The notes under the pieces are model-generated. The model was given only the letters and a program-made list of their open reading frames with translations. It was not told the origin of the DNA and did not search any database. Positions 51,562 to 60,934 of a stretch of 64,000 nt of DNA are shown piece after piece (the stretch's first letter is position 1; every line of letters starts with the position of its first letter). A program made the translations under genes and the position numbers. Source of the DNA: CAWBUW01 sp963792075 (GTDB lineage: Bacteria; Chloroflexota; Anaerolineae; Anaerolineales; UBA4823); NCBI GenBank assembly GCA_963792075.1, contig CAWBUW010000007.1:434001-498000 (forward strand). Direction: 5' to 3'.

Positions 51562-53802
51562 TTATTTATTTTCCCAGCTTGGCGCGGGTTGGGCAAGCAT
51601 GTATGCGATGGATCGTAAGCTTAACCACCACTGGTCTTTTGGGCGTTGATGCTCGAAGTCCACCAATCGATGGAAATCTTCCATACTTTGGAACTGGATC
51701 TTGCCAGATTGTAATCCGATGAAGGCACACGCTGGCTCGCGTTGATCCGCACGTTCAATGAGAAATTCGATACAACGGGCAGCAAAACGCATGGCCTGGT
51801 TGCGGTCGAACGGAGAAGGGTTACCTCCCTGCTGTAAATGACCCAGGATGGATTGGCGGACATCAAACAAATCCTTGCCTTCTTCTTCGAACAGGGCGCA
51901 AATGAAGGGAGTGGTATAAACCAGGTTGGCATATTCATTGCGGATGATCAGACCCAGGCGCTTGCCGCTAAGGAAACCCTGGCGGAGTTTTTCTACATCT
52001 TTTTCCAGATCTTTGATCGTAATTCCTTCTTCATTCATATAAATACGTTCTGCGCCGGTACTCAAGCCGCTCATTAGAGCAAGGTATCCGCAGAAATGCC
52101 CCATCACTTCAACAACGAAAACCCGTTGGGTGGCTACTGCCGATTGCTTGATTTTATCGACAGCGTCCACGATGCTGTTGAGGGCTGTGTCAGCCCCGAT
52201 ACATAGTTCGGTACCTGGTAAATTATTGTTTATAGTTGCAGGCAGGCAGACCATAGGAATATTGAATGCAGGAAAGTTGACGCGCTCTTGCATGAGCTTG
52301 TGGACCGCTTCGTAACCAGCCCAACCGCCAATAACCAGCAAGCCATCAATTTCATATTTTTCGATATTACGGGCGATGGCGTACAAATCACTGCCCTTGG
52401 GAACTTTACGGTTGGTGCCTAATTCTGAACCGCCCGCCTGAGACCAACCGGTGACACTCATCCAGTTCAGCTCTTCGATCTCTCCCTCTGCCAGGCCTTC
52501 AAAACCGTTGTGGATCCCTAGCAAAAGATGGCCTTTATCGATGCCGAGGCGCACAGCCGCACGCACGGCGGTATTCATACCGGGCGCCGGGGCGCCTGAA
52601 TTGAGCACTCCCAGGCGTAGCCGGCGCTGACCTGCTGGTGGGGGGTGAGGCAGGGCCCGGACTAGAGTTCGTAGCGTACGGAATGCCTCTTTATAGCTGT
52701 TTGTGCGCAGTTCAACCGCTTTTTCAAATTCCCTGGCCTCCACCGCGGCGGTAACCGCGCGGGTTTGCTCCACACATTCCAGTAAGGGTGTGGTAACAAT
52801 ACGGTTCCCACGGATGCCGATCACAACAGGTTCATCTTCCGGTTTGCTTTGCAGCAGAGTTTCGACGGCAGCATGGCCGGAGAGCGTGCCCAGATTACGG
52901 TCAAAAGCACTGGGGGCGCCACCGCGCTGCACGTGACCGAGCACAGTCACGCGCACTTCCTCGCCCAGGTCAGCTTCAAGCGCTTTTTGCACGTCAGAAC
53001 TGCCAATGTAATTCCCATACCGGTCACGCGCCCCTTCAGCCATGATCACGATGCTGTCGCGGCGGCCTGCCGCGCGACCCGCGCGCAGCCGGTCACACAT
53101 GATTTCTTGCCAATTATCTACATCGGGAGGGCTCTCTGGGATGAGCACCCAGTCTGCGCCGGTAGCAAGTGCGCCCATCACAGCCAGGTATCCACAGTTA
53201 CGCCCCATTACTTTGACCACGAAGGTTCGTTGATGACTGGCCGCTGTGCAGGTGATGGCATCGACTGCTTCTGTAATACGGTGCAAGGCGGAGTCGGTGC
53301 CAATGGTCATATCGGTGCCATAGAAATCGTTGTCGATCGAGCCAACCAGACCTACGATACGCAAGGTGGGGTGTTGAGCTGCAGTTTCGGGGGTGACCTG
53401 ACCAGCAGCGGCCAACTCTTGGGTTAGTTCAGACCATTCCTGGCGGAAAATGCTTGCGCCAGTCAGGCTGCCATCCCCCCCAATCACGACCAGGCTGTCA
53501 ATATCCCGTTCCAGTAAATTGCGTGCGGCTGCAAGGCGCCCTTCGCGAGTGCGGAAGGCCTCGCTGCGAGCGGTCCCAATCACTGTGCCGCCTTTTTGCA
53601 GGATCCCCCCCACCGAGTCCCAATCCATTTTGAGGATGCGCTCGCCCCCCTCCACCATGCCCCGGTAACCTTCGTAAATAGCAAATACCTGCAATCCGCG
53701 TTCCAGGCCGGTTCGGACGACGGCGCGGACAGCAGCATTCATACCTTGAGCGTCACCACCGCTGGTCAATACTGCGATATTCTTGGGTTTACCATAAGCC
53801 AT
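51562..53802 (-). CDS. Tandem (eukaryote-like) 6-phosphofructokinase
   Basis: The 746-residue protein is two PFK units in one chain. The N-half has GGDGS (108-112), the catalytic SIDND (155-159) in 'GLVGSIDNDFYGTDMTIGTDSALHRI', and VMGRNCGYLA. All closely resemble the catalytic half of animal and fungal PFK-1. The C-half (about 393-746) has lost catalytic text: IGGWAGYE (491-498) replaces GGDGS and ATINNNLPG (522-530) replaces TIDND. So the C-half is probably regulatory, as in eukaryotes. ATP is the likely phosphoryl donor because GGDGS is kept. The bacterial norm is about 320 residues. It leads the DUF4380 operon. Confidence 0.93.
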   Translation of the reverse strand: MAYGKPKNIAVLTSGGDAQGMNAAVRAVVRTGLERGLQVFAIYEGYRGMVEGGERILKMDWDSVGGILQKGGTVIGTARSEAFRTREGRLAAARNLLERDIDSLVVIGGDGSLTGASIFRQEWSELTQELAAAGQVTPETAAQHPTLRIVGLVGSIDNDFYGTDMTIGTDSALHRITEAVDAITCTAASHQRTFVVKVMGRNCGYLAVMGALATGADWVLIPESPPDVDNWQEIMCDRLRAGRAAGRRDSIVIMAEGARDRYGNYIGSSDVQKALEADLGEEVRVTVLGHVQRGGAPSAFDRNLGTLSGHAAVETLLQSKPEDEPVVIGIRGNRIVTTPLLECVEQTRAVTAAVEAREFEKAVELRTNSYKEAFRTLRTLVRALPHPPPAGQRRLRLGVLNSGAPAPGMNTAVRAAVRLGIDKGHLLLGIHNGFEGLAEGEIEELNWMSVTGWSQAGGSELGTNRKVPKGSDLYAIARNIEKYEIDGLLVIGGWAGYEAVHKLMQERVNFPAFNIPMVCLPATINNNLPGTELCIGADTALNSIVDAVDKIKQSAVATQRVFVVEVMGHFCGYLALMSGLSTGAERIYMNEEGITIKDLEKDVEKLRQGFLSGKRLGLIIRNEYANLVYTTPFICALFEEEGKDLFDVRQSILGHLQQGGNPSPFDRNQAMRFAARCIEFLIERADQREPACAFIGLQSGKIQFQSMEDFHRLVDFEHQRPKDQWWLSLRSIAYMLAQPAPSWENK

Positions 53803-53931
53803 AAGTGTTTTTACTCCCGGAATGGGGTGTTGTTAGGTTCAATTGCATGACAATTAAGTATAAACGCGGGGGTTCGGCCCGTCAAATGGAACTAGGGGCC
53901 AATCTGACATGTACCCTGCCTGAGGAGGAAG

Positions 53932-53978
53932 TTGGGGGTTTCACACGCTACGCTTTGCGCAGCGTGTGAAACCCCCAA
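53932..53978. repeat. Perfect 18-base hairpin between PFK and HD-domain genes
   Basis: TTGGGGGTTTCACACGCT (53932-53949) pairs perfectly with 53961-53978. After one mismatch, CGC/GCG pairs again around TTT inside the loop. An outer TCTGAC (53903) and GTCAGA (53994) could form a wider stem. It lies in the 297-base gap between two divergent genes. The rest of this gap shows no further clear signal. Confidence 0.7.
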
Positions 53979-54099
53979 ACCCTCTGCTCCGAAGTCAGAC
54001 TTCCCTGTTCAGCCGGTTGGTTATCTGGTATAACTCTTTCAGGCTTCCTTCGGACATGCCTGGGGGTCCCATGTTCGACGGAATTGGAGAAGTTAGGTG

Positions 54100-55452
54100 A
54101 TGAAGACCGGCATGATTCAAACCTTGATTGAGATCTTTACACAAGTGTTTGCCCAGTTGCGAGTACCCATCACAGCAGTGGAACTAGAAGAATTGGCCGT
54201 CACAGTCCACAAAGCGATGACTGTCCAATCGCGCAATTATCACTCCATCGAACATGTGCTTGCCTTTCGAGATCCAGCAAACCCGATCCAGACCCTGGCG
54301 GCGCTGTACCATGATATCGTGTATTACCAGGTGGATATGGGCTACACTCCAGAAATTGAGCAGGTGATTTCGCCTTACATTTTTGAGGAAGGGGCGAAAA
54401 TCATCTTAACCGATACCGCGCCGGTAGATGATCGTATGTTTCATATGACCGTCGCGGCGTTTGGTTTTATACCGGGACAGGTGCTAACCCCTTTTGGCGG
54501 GTTGAATGAGTTTCTAAGTTCGTTGTTTATGAATGAGAAACTGGGGGGTATCGTCTCAGAAATTGATTTATTGCGTATGACCCTTTGCATCGAAGGAACG
54601 ATACCTTTCCGGTCTGCAGATCAATTCTATCGCCTGGAAGACCGGGTTCATCTGATCAATAACCAGTTTGGATTAAAGCTGGAGCCAGCGGCAATTGAAG
54701 AGATGGTCAAATCTTCGGTGATATTCGCCAACAAAGATGTGGAGAATTTTGCAGATGAGGATGCGGCAAGTTTCCTGGATGGAACCTGGAAACTGCTGTC
54801 CGAGACAAACGCTGCCTTGCGATATGGCATCTATACAGTACGGCAATACCGACTGGCACTGCAGAAAACGGAAGGGTTTATGAGCACGCTCAACCCTGGC
54901 CTGGTTTTTCATAAGTATCGCGGTACGCCAGCGGAAGAAGAATTCCAAAACATGAGCTATCGCGCACAAGAAAACCTCAAGACAGCGGTGGAATATCTGC
55001 GCATCAAATTATTAACCGCCGCAGTGCTCGAGGCATTGGCGGAAATTTCTGGTGGGGATGTGCCCCTTTCATTGTTTATGGGGGATATCCCACGCTTCGA
55101 TGGAGAGCCGGTAAAAAGGATTGAGGATTTTCTGCCTGAGCCAGAGGTGATCCATTTCATTGACATGCATTCTACATTGTTTCGCCTGTTAGAAGAGGGA
55201 CGCACTACCGCCCCGGGCTTTGACCTGCGAAACGCGCCATTGTCTTTATTCATCTACAAAAGTCTGGATCCGCAGAGATCGGGTGAGAAATTTGAAGCTG
55301 CGCAACAATTTTTTAGAGGAGAATTAACTGCTGCGGATTTTCTGAATGGTTGCCACAGTGCAGCCATTGACACAATTGCAAGAGCAGCGGCATCCATGGT
55401 GCCTACGCGGCGGGAGAAGCTGCTGGAATTCGCTCGCACGCATTATAGTTGA
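54100..55452 (+). CDS. HD-domain protein of unknown function
   Basis: The 450-residue protein begins with an HD-type domain: H48 and H52 (NYHSIEHV), then H71-D72 (LAALYHDIVYY). This resembles the predicted metal-dependent phosphohydrolases of COG4339. The remaining 330 residues have no family that I recognise; 'EQFYRLEDRVHLINNQFG'-like helical text and 'PGLVFHKYRGTPAEEEFQNMSYRAQENLKTAVEYLRIKLL' suggest an all-helical domain. ATG 54100 has GGAGAAG seven bases upstream. The gene is alone between PFK and the glycan cluster. Substrate unknown. Confidence 0.65.
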   Translation: MKTGMIQTLIEIFTQVFAQLRVPITAVELEELAVTVHKAMTVQSRNYHSIEHVLAFRDPANPIQTLAALYHDIVYYQVDMGYTPEIEQVISPYIFEEGAKIILTDTAPVDDRMFHMTVAAFGFIPGQVLTPFGGLNEFLSSLFMNEKLGGIVSEIDLLRMTLCIEGTIPFRSADQFYRLEDRVHLINNQFGLKLEPAAIEEMVKSSVIFANKDVENFADEDAASFLDGTWKLLSETNAALRYGIYTVRQYRLALQKTEGFMSTLNPGLVFHKYRGTPAEEEFQNMSYRAQENLKTAVEYLRIKLLTAAVLEALAEISGGDVPLSLFMGDIPRFDGEPVKRIEDFLPEPEVIHFIDMHSTLFRLLEEGRTTAPGFDLRNAPLSLFIYKSLDPQRSGEKFEAAQQFFRGELTAADFLNGCHSAAIDTIARAAASMVPTRREKLLEFARTHYS

Positions 55453-55460
55453 GCAATACG

Positions 55461-56695
55461 CTAACTCGATAAATGGAGACTTTCCAGGCGCTTGACCAGG
55501 ATTTCGGCTTGGGTCTGGCGAGAATAAAAATTCCTGGTGAAAAATCGGCCATTCTTACCCATCTGATGGCATCTTTCTGGGTTTGCTTTCAATTGGATTA
55601 GCGTGTCTGCCAGGCTGGATGGATCTTCTGGGGGAATATACACACCTCCCTGGGCTTTTTCCAGAACCTGGCGTGCTTCTCCATCTACACTGACGATCAC
55701 TGGCCTTTCGCATGCCCAGGCATCGAACATTTTGGATGGTAACGCTCCTTTGAATAAGTTTAGATTCTTCAAAGGAATGATGGCAACGTCAGCAGCCGAT
55801 AAATACGCCGGGATTTGACCACGCGGTTTCTCTGACAATAAGGTTAATCCCGGTAGATTATATAAAGCCGCTAATGCGCTGATCTTCGCTTTTTCAGGAC
55901 CGTCACCGATCAGTAGTATATGGATGTCGTGGTGATCTTGCACCAAACGAGCAGCTTCGATGATGGTTTCTAACCCCTGGGCAACACCGTGAATGCCAGC
56001 ATAGACTGCGACGAATTTGTCGCCCAGACCGAGATCTTTGCGAATTTGTTCTCTTGCCTCAAGGTTGAATTGGAAAAGATCAATATTGGCGCCATTAGGA
56101 ATGAGGATCAACTTTTCTTTGGCGATTCCGCGTGTACTCAGGCTGTTAAGGATGCCCTCCGTAACCACCACGATTAATCGCGCTCGTTTGTAACATGCGG
56201 CTTCGAGCTTTGCTGCCAGCATAATCGCTCTTTTATTATGCAGTTCTCCTAAAACGATAGCTGATTCTGGCCACAGGTCGCGTACTTCGAAAACCAGGAG
56301 GGTGCGCTTCAACCAGCTTAGTGCCAGGGCGGCTGCGCCGACAAACAGCGGGGGAGAGCTGGCGTAGATGAGATCAAAACGTCCGCGGCGAGAAAACAGC
56401 CTGCCAGGAAAGCACTCAGCATATAGGTGAGATAAAACAGCATGCGGTTGCGAAAATTTTTTACCGGAGAGGCTGCCACCCAAACCCGGATGACTTCAAT
56501 GCCATCCAGGCTGGCGCGTTCGTAGAGCTTCCCCCGGTAGGCAGGATTGATAATCCCTGAAGGATGGTTGGGAACCTCAGCGATCAGAGTCACGGAGTGG
56601 CCCAGGCGCACCCAATTCCGGGCCATCTCATGGGCGCGGGTCTGAGTGGCACCGGCTTCAGGGGGAAAGTATTGGGAGAGGTAGAGGATGCGCAT
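55461..56695 (-). pseudogene. GT4 glycosyltransferase (WbuB-like), split by a frameshift
   Basis: Two overlapping frames (start ATG 56695, and the frame ending at 55461) form one family 4 glycosyltransferase of about 411 residues. The N-part has 'MRILYLSQYFPPEAGATQTRAHEMARN', the rest 'FDLIYASSPPLFVGAAALALSWLKRTLLVFEVRDLWPESA' and the C-domain 'LIGDGPEKAKISALAALYNL' and 'ADVAIIPLKNLNLFKGALPSKMFDAWACERPVIVS'. Adding one T to the TTTT (56376-56379 on the plus strand as AAAA) gives an unbroken protein reading AADVFDLIYASSPP. It is the last gene of the glycan cluster. Sequencing error or true loss cannot be separated here. Confidence 0.82.
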
Positions 56696-56698
56696 AGA

Positions 56699-57853
56699 TT
56701 ATATTAATAGGGTCTGGTAGAGTTGGGTCAGGTCTCCCATCAGTTTCTCCCAATTATAGTCCTGGAGGATGGCCTGCCGTCCGCGTTCACCCATCTCCCT
56801 GGCAGCCTGGCGATCCTCCCAGCAGGCTGTGATGGCATCTGCAATAGGTTCAATTCCGTAGGAGGGATCAATCAGTACACCGCACGCATGGGTCTGTACA
56901 ATTTCCCGGATCAAAGGGAAGTCGGATGCGATCACGGGTAGGCCGGCTGCCATATACTCCAGGAGTTTGACCGGTAGGGCCGCTATGAAGCGCGGCTCGG
57001 GTAGTAAGATGGCAAGGCCGATGTCCACGCGGCGCAGCACGCCCTGCATTTCCTGATATGGCACCCACCCCAGGCGCGTGATCCAGTCTTGCATATCGCT
57101 CCCAGCCAGGGAGAAACGTTCTTCTTCCTTAGCAGGAATAAAAGCGCCTGCCAGGACCAGTCTGGCGGGGATCCCACGCTGCCGCAAGGTGCGCAGCAGG
57201 TCGAGATTTAATAACATGCCGCGATCCGTGGAAATCCTGCCGGCATAGAGCAGGTGGAGTTCGTCGCGTTGAAATATCATGCCGGGTTTGTTTGCCATGC
57301 TTATCAGTGGATAATGGCCTAGGATCAACACCCGCCGGTTTAATTTGCGGTAAATTTCAGCCAGCGTGCGGTCTACGGTGATCACGGCATCACTGAGTTT
57401 GGCGCCGATCTGCTCTGCCAGCCAGATGGCATGATACAACAGGCCTCCCCAAATGCCATGCAAACGCGGCCGGGTCAGGTCGGCATAATATTCGTGCGCG
57501 TCATAGATGACCGGCACCTGGCGCGGTTTCCCCCACATTAACCCCACGGGGAGGGTGTCAAAGTCATGACAGTGCACGAGATCAGGTTTAATTTGTGCCA
57601 GGATTTTCAGGGCTGCCAGCCAGAATAAGGGCAGCTTCAATAATTGGGCGGCTCCAATGCCATACGCCGACCGCACCTGCTGCACGCGCACGATCTGAGT
57701 GCCGCCGGGCAGTGTTTCTTGCGGTGGATATTCAGCCGCCCGGTCCCAACAGATCACCGTGACCGCATACCCCTGGGATGAAAGCCCCTCGGCTTCTTTC
57801 AGAACGCGTGTGTCAGGCCGAAATGGGTTGGCGAGCAGCATGACGATATTCAC
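56699..57853 (-). CDS. GT4-family glycosyltransferase
   Basis: The 384-residue enzyme has a GT-B fold: the N-domain starts 'MNIVMLLANPFRPDTRVLKEAEGLSSQGYAVTVICWDR' and has 'DLVHCHDFDTLPVGLMWGK'. The C-domain carries 'LLYAGRISTDRGMLLNLDLLRTLRQRGIPARLVLAG' and a donor-site region 'ALPVKLLEYMAAGLPVIASDFPLIREIV'. It transfers an unknown sugar to a growing glycan in the cytoplasm. It lies three bases from the frameshifted GT gene and six from the next one, in a minus-strand operon. Confidence 0.9.
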   Translation of the reverse strand: MNIVMLLANPFRPDTRVLKEAEGLSSQGYAVTVICWDRAAEYPPQETLPGGTQIVRVQQVRSAYGIGAAQLLKLPLFWLAALKILAQIKPDLVHCHDFDTLPVGLMWGKPRQVPVIYDAHEYYADLTRPRLHGIWGGLLYHAIWLAEQIGAKLSDAVITVDRTLAEIYRKLNRRVLILGHYPLISMANKPGMIFQRDELHLLYAGRISTDRGMLLNLDLLRTLRQRGIPARLVLAGAFIPAKEEERFSLAGSDMQDWITRLGWVPYQEMQGVLRRVDIGLAILLPEPRFIAALPVKLLEYMAAGLPVIASDFPLIREIVQTHACGVLIDPSYGIEPIADAITACWEDRQAAREMGERGRQAILQDYNWEKLMGDLTQLYQTLLI

Positions 57854-57859
57854 CGTGAG

Positions 57860-58972
57860 TCACCTTTTGGGATCAATTCGCTCTATCAATTGTTGGTAGA
57901 GGTACTCAACTTTTTTCATTTCGCTTTGATGGTTGGCCTGCTGCTGAACCATCTCTCGTCCCTGATTACCAAAGATAGCTTGTTTAGCGGGGTCATTTAG
58001 AATTTCTTGGATTAAATTCGCTAGCGTTTGCACATCCTGATGATTTACTAATAAGCCATTTTCCTCATGCCGAATCCATTCGCGCAGGGATGGTAAGTCG
58101 CTGGCTATCACCGGGACTTTACAAGCCATAGCCTCAAGCACAGATATGGGTGTTCCATCGCTGGATGGAATAGATATAGCCAGAGATGCCAGCCGGTAGG
58201 TATCCACATTGCGCTCCCAGGGTTCCATGTGCTCTAGCCAGAAGACAGATTCCGAAATCCCAAGGCGATCGATTTCGGTTTGGATTTTCTCCCGGTAACC
58301 CGCTTCAGAATTATAGTCACGCAAAAGTAACGATGCCTGGGGAATTGTCTTGTGAGCAACCGCAAAAGCCTTGACAATATTGTCCAAGTTATATAATGGA
58401 GCTGCGGCTCGGGGGCTTAATATTACAGGGCCTGCTGGAATTCCTAATGCTGCCCGCAATGGCTCTGCCGAGCCTGGCATGAACAAATCTAAATCGACTC
58501 CCCATTGGATTAAATGTGCCTTATCCGAATGAGCACCCAACTTAATGGCAAGATCTAGTAGATCTTTTGAATCGGCTGTAACCAGTTCGGCTCTTTGAAG
58601 TACGATCTTTGCCAGGGCTCTTGCAACCAAGGATTTTCGGGCCTGGATATACAAATCGCTTCCCCACGGTGTAACCACAAAACGAGGATGCCCAACGAAT
58701 ACGCCAGCCCATCCTGCTGAATTGACGCGATGGGCGTGTAAGATATCCGCCTTCCAATGGGCCAAATAGCGTTTCATCCATAATCCCCATGCCCAGTATC
58801 TCAATTTGCGAAGCCAAGCAAATTGAGGCAGCTCGATGATTTCTGTCTCCGACCACGAATATTTTAAAGGCTCATCAGCGAATATCAATACCTGATGCCC
58901 GTGTTGAGCAAACCAATTTACCCACCGCCGGGTATGGATACTGTTAGGGTTAGATATGAAAGCAATGCGCAT
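57860..58972 (-). CDS. GT4-family glycosyltransferase
   Basis: The 370-residue GT-B enzyme starts 'MRIAFISNPNSIHTRRWVNWFAQHGHQVLIFAD' and has 'ADILHAHRVNSAGWAGVFVGHPRFVVTPWGSDLY' in the N-domain. The C-domain has 'VILSPRAAAPLYNLDNIVKAFAVAHK' and the donor motif 'IPSSDGTPISVLEAMACKVPVIASDLPSLREWI', in which the Glu of VLEAMAC is the usual ExxG/A-type contact. The sugar is unknown. It follows a methyltransferase gene by three bases. Confidence 0.9.
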   Translation of the reverse strand: MRIAFISNPNSIHTRRWVNWFAQHGHQVLIFADEPLKYSWSETEIIELPQFAWLRKLRYWAWGLWMKRYLAHWKADILHAHRVNSAGWAGVFVGHPRFVVTPWGSDLYIQARKSLVARALAKIVLQRAELVTADSKDLLDLAIKLGAHSDKAHLIQWGVDLDLFMPGSAEPLRAALGIPAGPVILSPRAAAPLYNLDNIVKAFAVAHKTIPQASLLLRDYNSEAGYREKIQTEIDRLGISESVFWLEHMEPWERNVDTYRLASLAISIPSSDGTPISVLEAMACKVPVIASDLPSLREWIRHEENGLLVNHQDVQTLANLIQEILNDPAKQAIFGNQGREMVQQQANHQSEMKKVEYLYQQLIERIDPKR

Positions 58973-58975
58973 AGA

Positions 58976-59677
58976 TTAGCCCTTCTTATAAAGGGCCAGC
59001 CAATGTGTACGTGGGATAAGTGGTATCCGTTCCAATATCTCACATAGAAAAAGAGATCTACGAGCAATTGCTGATGCGCGAAGTGGGTGCATACTATAGA
59101 GGGCAACTCGCTCCATCTGATCGAATAGCTGATCAATTTCTTGAAGTGGCAAGCCGCGGGTCGTATCGCTTGTCCCCCGATGAAAGTCATACCAAAGAAG
59201 TAAGCCTCCAGGCCTGAGTGCACTTTCTAATTGAGAGGCTGCTGCGCGGCGAACTCCAGAATTAAGAATTGAGGAAAATACGGTGAAAGCACAAACAAGG
59301 TCGAAGGATTCGGACGGAAATGGGAGAGCACAAATATTTCCGATCATAAAATGCATCTTCGTGGGTGAAAGAAGTTTCCCAATCTGAATACGTTTGGGGA
59401 TGAGATCAATGCCAAAAAGATTTTCAGGTGCTGCTTGTAATGCGATAAAAAATCGGAGCAAATTACCTGTACCACATCCCGCGTCAAGTATTTTCGATTC
59501 CTCAATCGGAATTTTTGTATTGTTGATTAATTTTATGATGGTGCGTTCTTGGGATTGGCGATAGTAGAGGCTGACAGGATTACGTGGATGCCATGTGTAG
59601 TTAACATCCATCGGATGTGGCTTGTAGCCATTCGAATAAACTTGTTTTATCCGATCAATCTCTCGCTCTATACTCAC
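58976..59677 (-). CDS. Class I SAM-dependent methyltransferase
   Basis: The 233-residue protein has the SAM motif ILDAGCGTGNLLRFF (about 63-77) and 'FDLVCAFTVFSSILNSGVRRAAASQLESALRPGGLLLWYDFH'. It lies in the glycan cluster between two glycosyltransferase genes, overlapping the upstream one by four bases. A role in methylating a sugar or glycan terminus is plausible. The substrate cannot be read. Confidence 0.88.
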   Translation of the reverse strand: MSIEREIDRIKQVYSNGYKPHPMDVNYTWHPRNPVSLYYRQSQERTIIKLINNTKIPIEESKILDAGCGTGNLLRFFIALQAAPENLFGIDLIPKRIQIGKLLSPTKMHFMIGNICALPFPSESFDLVCAFTVFSSILNSGVRRAAASQLESALRPGGLLLWYDFHRGTSDTTRGLPLQEIDQLFDQMERVALYSMHPLRASAIARRSLFLCEILERIPLIPRTHWLALYKKG

Positions 59678-60927
59678 GTATTTGCTGTCCTGGTGATCTT
59701 GTTTAATAATTCTGCCAATTGGTTTGTCTGAATTTGGCGGTTATAACGGGAAACAACCTTAGCATCAGGGGTTATCTTTAATTCTGATTTTTCCCAATCA
59801 TGGAAAAGCTGTACTAAAACACCCTCAATTGAAACGATATCGTCTGGCGCGACAATAACACCAGCCTTAGCCTCGGTAATTAAACTGGATGCTGCCCCTT
59901 GGCCAGCCAGGCATAAGATCATTTTTTGGGCGGCCAGGTATTCAAATATTTTTCCGGTGAAGACAGTATCACTATGGGGACCGCTGCCGATAATCAATAG
60001 CAAGATATCTGCCGCAAGCATTTGGGACAAGGCATGTCTATGTGGACAGTAGCCCATTATTTCGGTTATGTGATTTAAGCCTAATCTCTCAATAAGTTTG
60101 GGAAGTAGCTTGCCCGAATTTCCAACAAATCTAAGGCAAAGCCGTTCTTCTGGAATGAGACCTTCAGAAATCGCGAGGCTTAGACTTTGTAAGAATGGTT
60201 CAGGTGTCTGTTGGCGGCCATAAAATGAACCAGTGTAAACAATCGTGAATTTGCTTATTTCACGTAGCGCGGGAGAGAGTCCGTTAAAATCATTTGGATC
60301 ATATCCGTTTGTTATCGTGGTTATTTTGTCTGCAACCTCTTGTCCCAAGCGTGTGATGAGATTGGTTCGCATCGGCTCTGAAACCACTAATACGCTATCG
60401 GCGCGCCGAATGATCATTTTTTCAAATTGTTCCGAAATTTTCTTGTGAAGGCGAGTTGGGAAAGAAGAGGAGAAATTGTCTATCCACGGATCACGGAAAT
60501 CGGCAATCCAGGGTAAATGGGTTGATCGCTTCAACAATAACCCAATCAAATGGCTTGAATAGGGTGCTGATGTTGTGTAAATAGCCCGAGGTGATTTCTC
60601 CTGGACAATTTGTTTGCCCGTATTTACAGCAAATGGTATCCAACCTACCTGCCCGTCAATAACAAGAATCCACCGAGCTACCCAGTTTCTAACCTGCCAT
60701 GGAAGCCAGGCAGGCAATAGGCATGCCTGGGTGTGCTCCACCTCTATATAAGCAGGGATTTCTTCAAGAAGGGATGAATCCGGCAAACGAAGGTCAGAAT
60801 TCTCCACGGTTAGAACTAAAGGCAGCCATCCAGTTTCAGGTAGATACCGTGTGAACTTAAGGGTACGCTGCACACCTGCTCCAGCTTGTGGCGGAAAATA
60901 GAACGCAATTACTAATACTTTCTGCAT
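59674..60927 (-). CDS. GT4-family glycosyltransferase
   Basis: The 417-residue protein starts 'MQKVLVIAFYFPPQAGAGVQRTLKFTRYLPETGW', a typical GT4 start; a longer frame to 60969 would overlap the methyltransferase gene before it. The N-domain has 'AIYTTSAPYSSHLIGLLLKRSTHLPWIADFRDPW'. The C-domain has 'TIVYTGSFYGRQQTPEPFLQSL' and 'DTVFTGKIFEYLAAQKMILCLAGQGAASSLI'. Such proteins often act in exopolysaccharide or O-antigen assembly. No ribosome-binding site is strong, fitting coupling with neighbours. Confidence 0.87.
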   Translation of the reverse strand: MQKVLVIAFYFPPQAGAGVQRTLKFTRYLPETGWLPLVLTVENSDLRLPDSSLLEEIPAYIEVEHTQACLLPAWLPWQVRNWVARWILVIDGQVGWIPFAVNTGKQIVQEKSPRAIYTTSAPYSSHLIGLLLKRSTHLPWIADFRDPWIDNFSSSFPTRLHKKISEQFEKMIIRRADSVLVVSEPMRTNLITRLGQEVADKITTITNGYDPNDFNGLSPALREISKFTIVYTGSFYGRQQTPEPFLQSLSLAISEGLIPEERLCLRFVGNSGKLLPKLIERLGLNHITEIMGYCPHRHALSQMLAADILLLIIGSGPHSDTVFTGKIFEYLAAQKMILCLAGQGAASSLITEAKAGVIVAPDDIVSIEGVLVQLFHDWEKSELKITPDAKVVSRYNRQIQTNQLAELLNKITRTANT

Positions 60928-60934
60928 GACCTGG

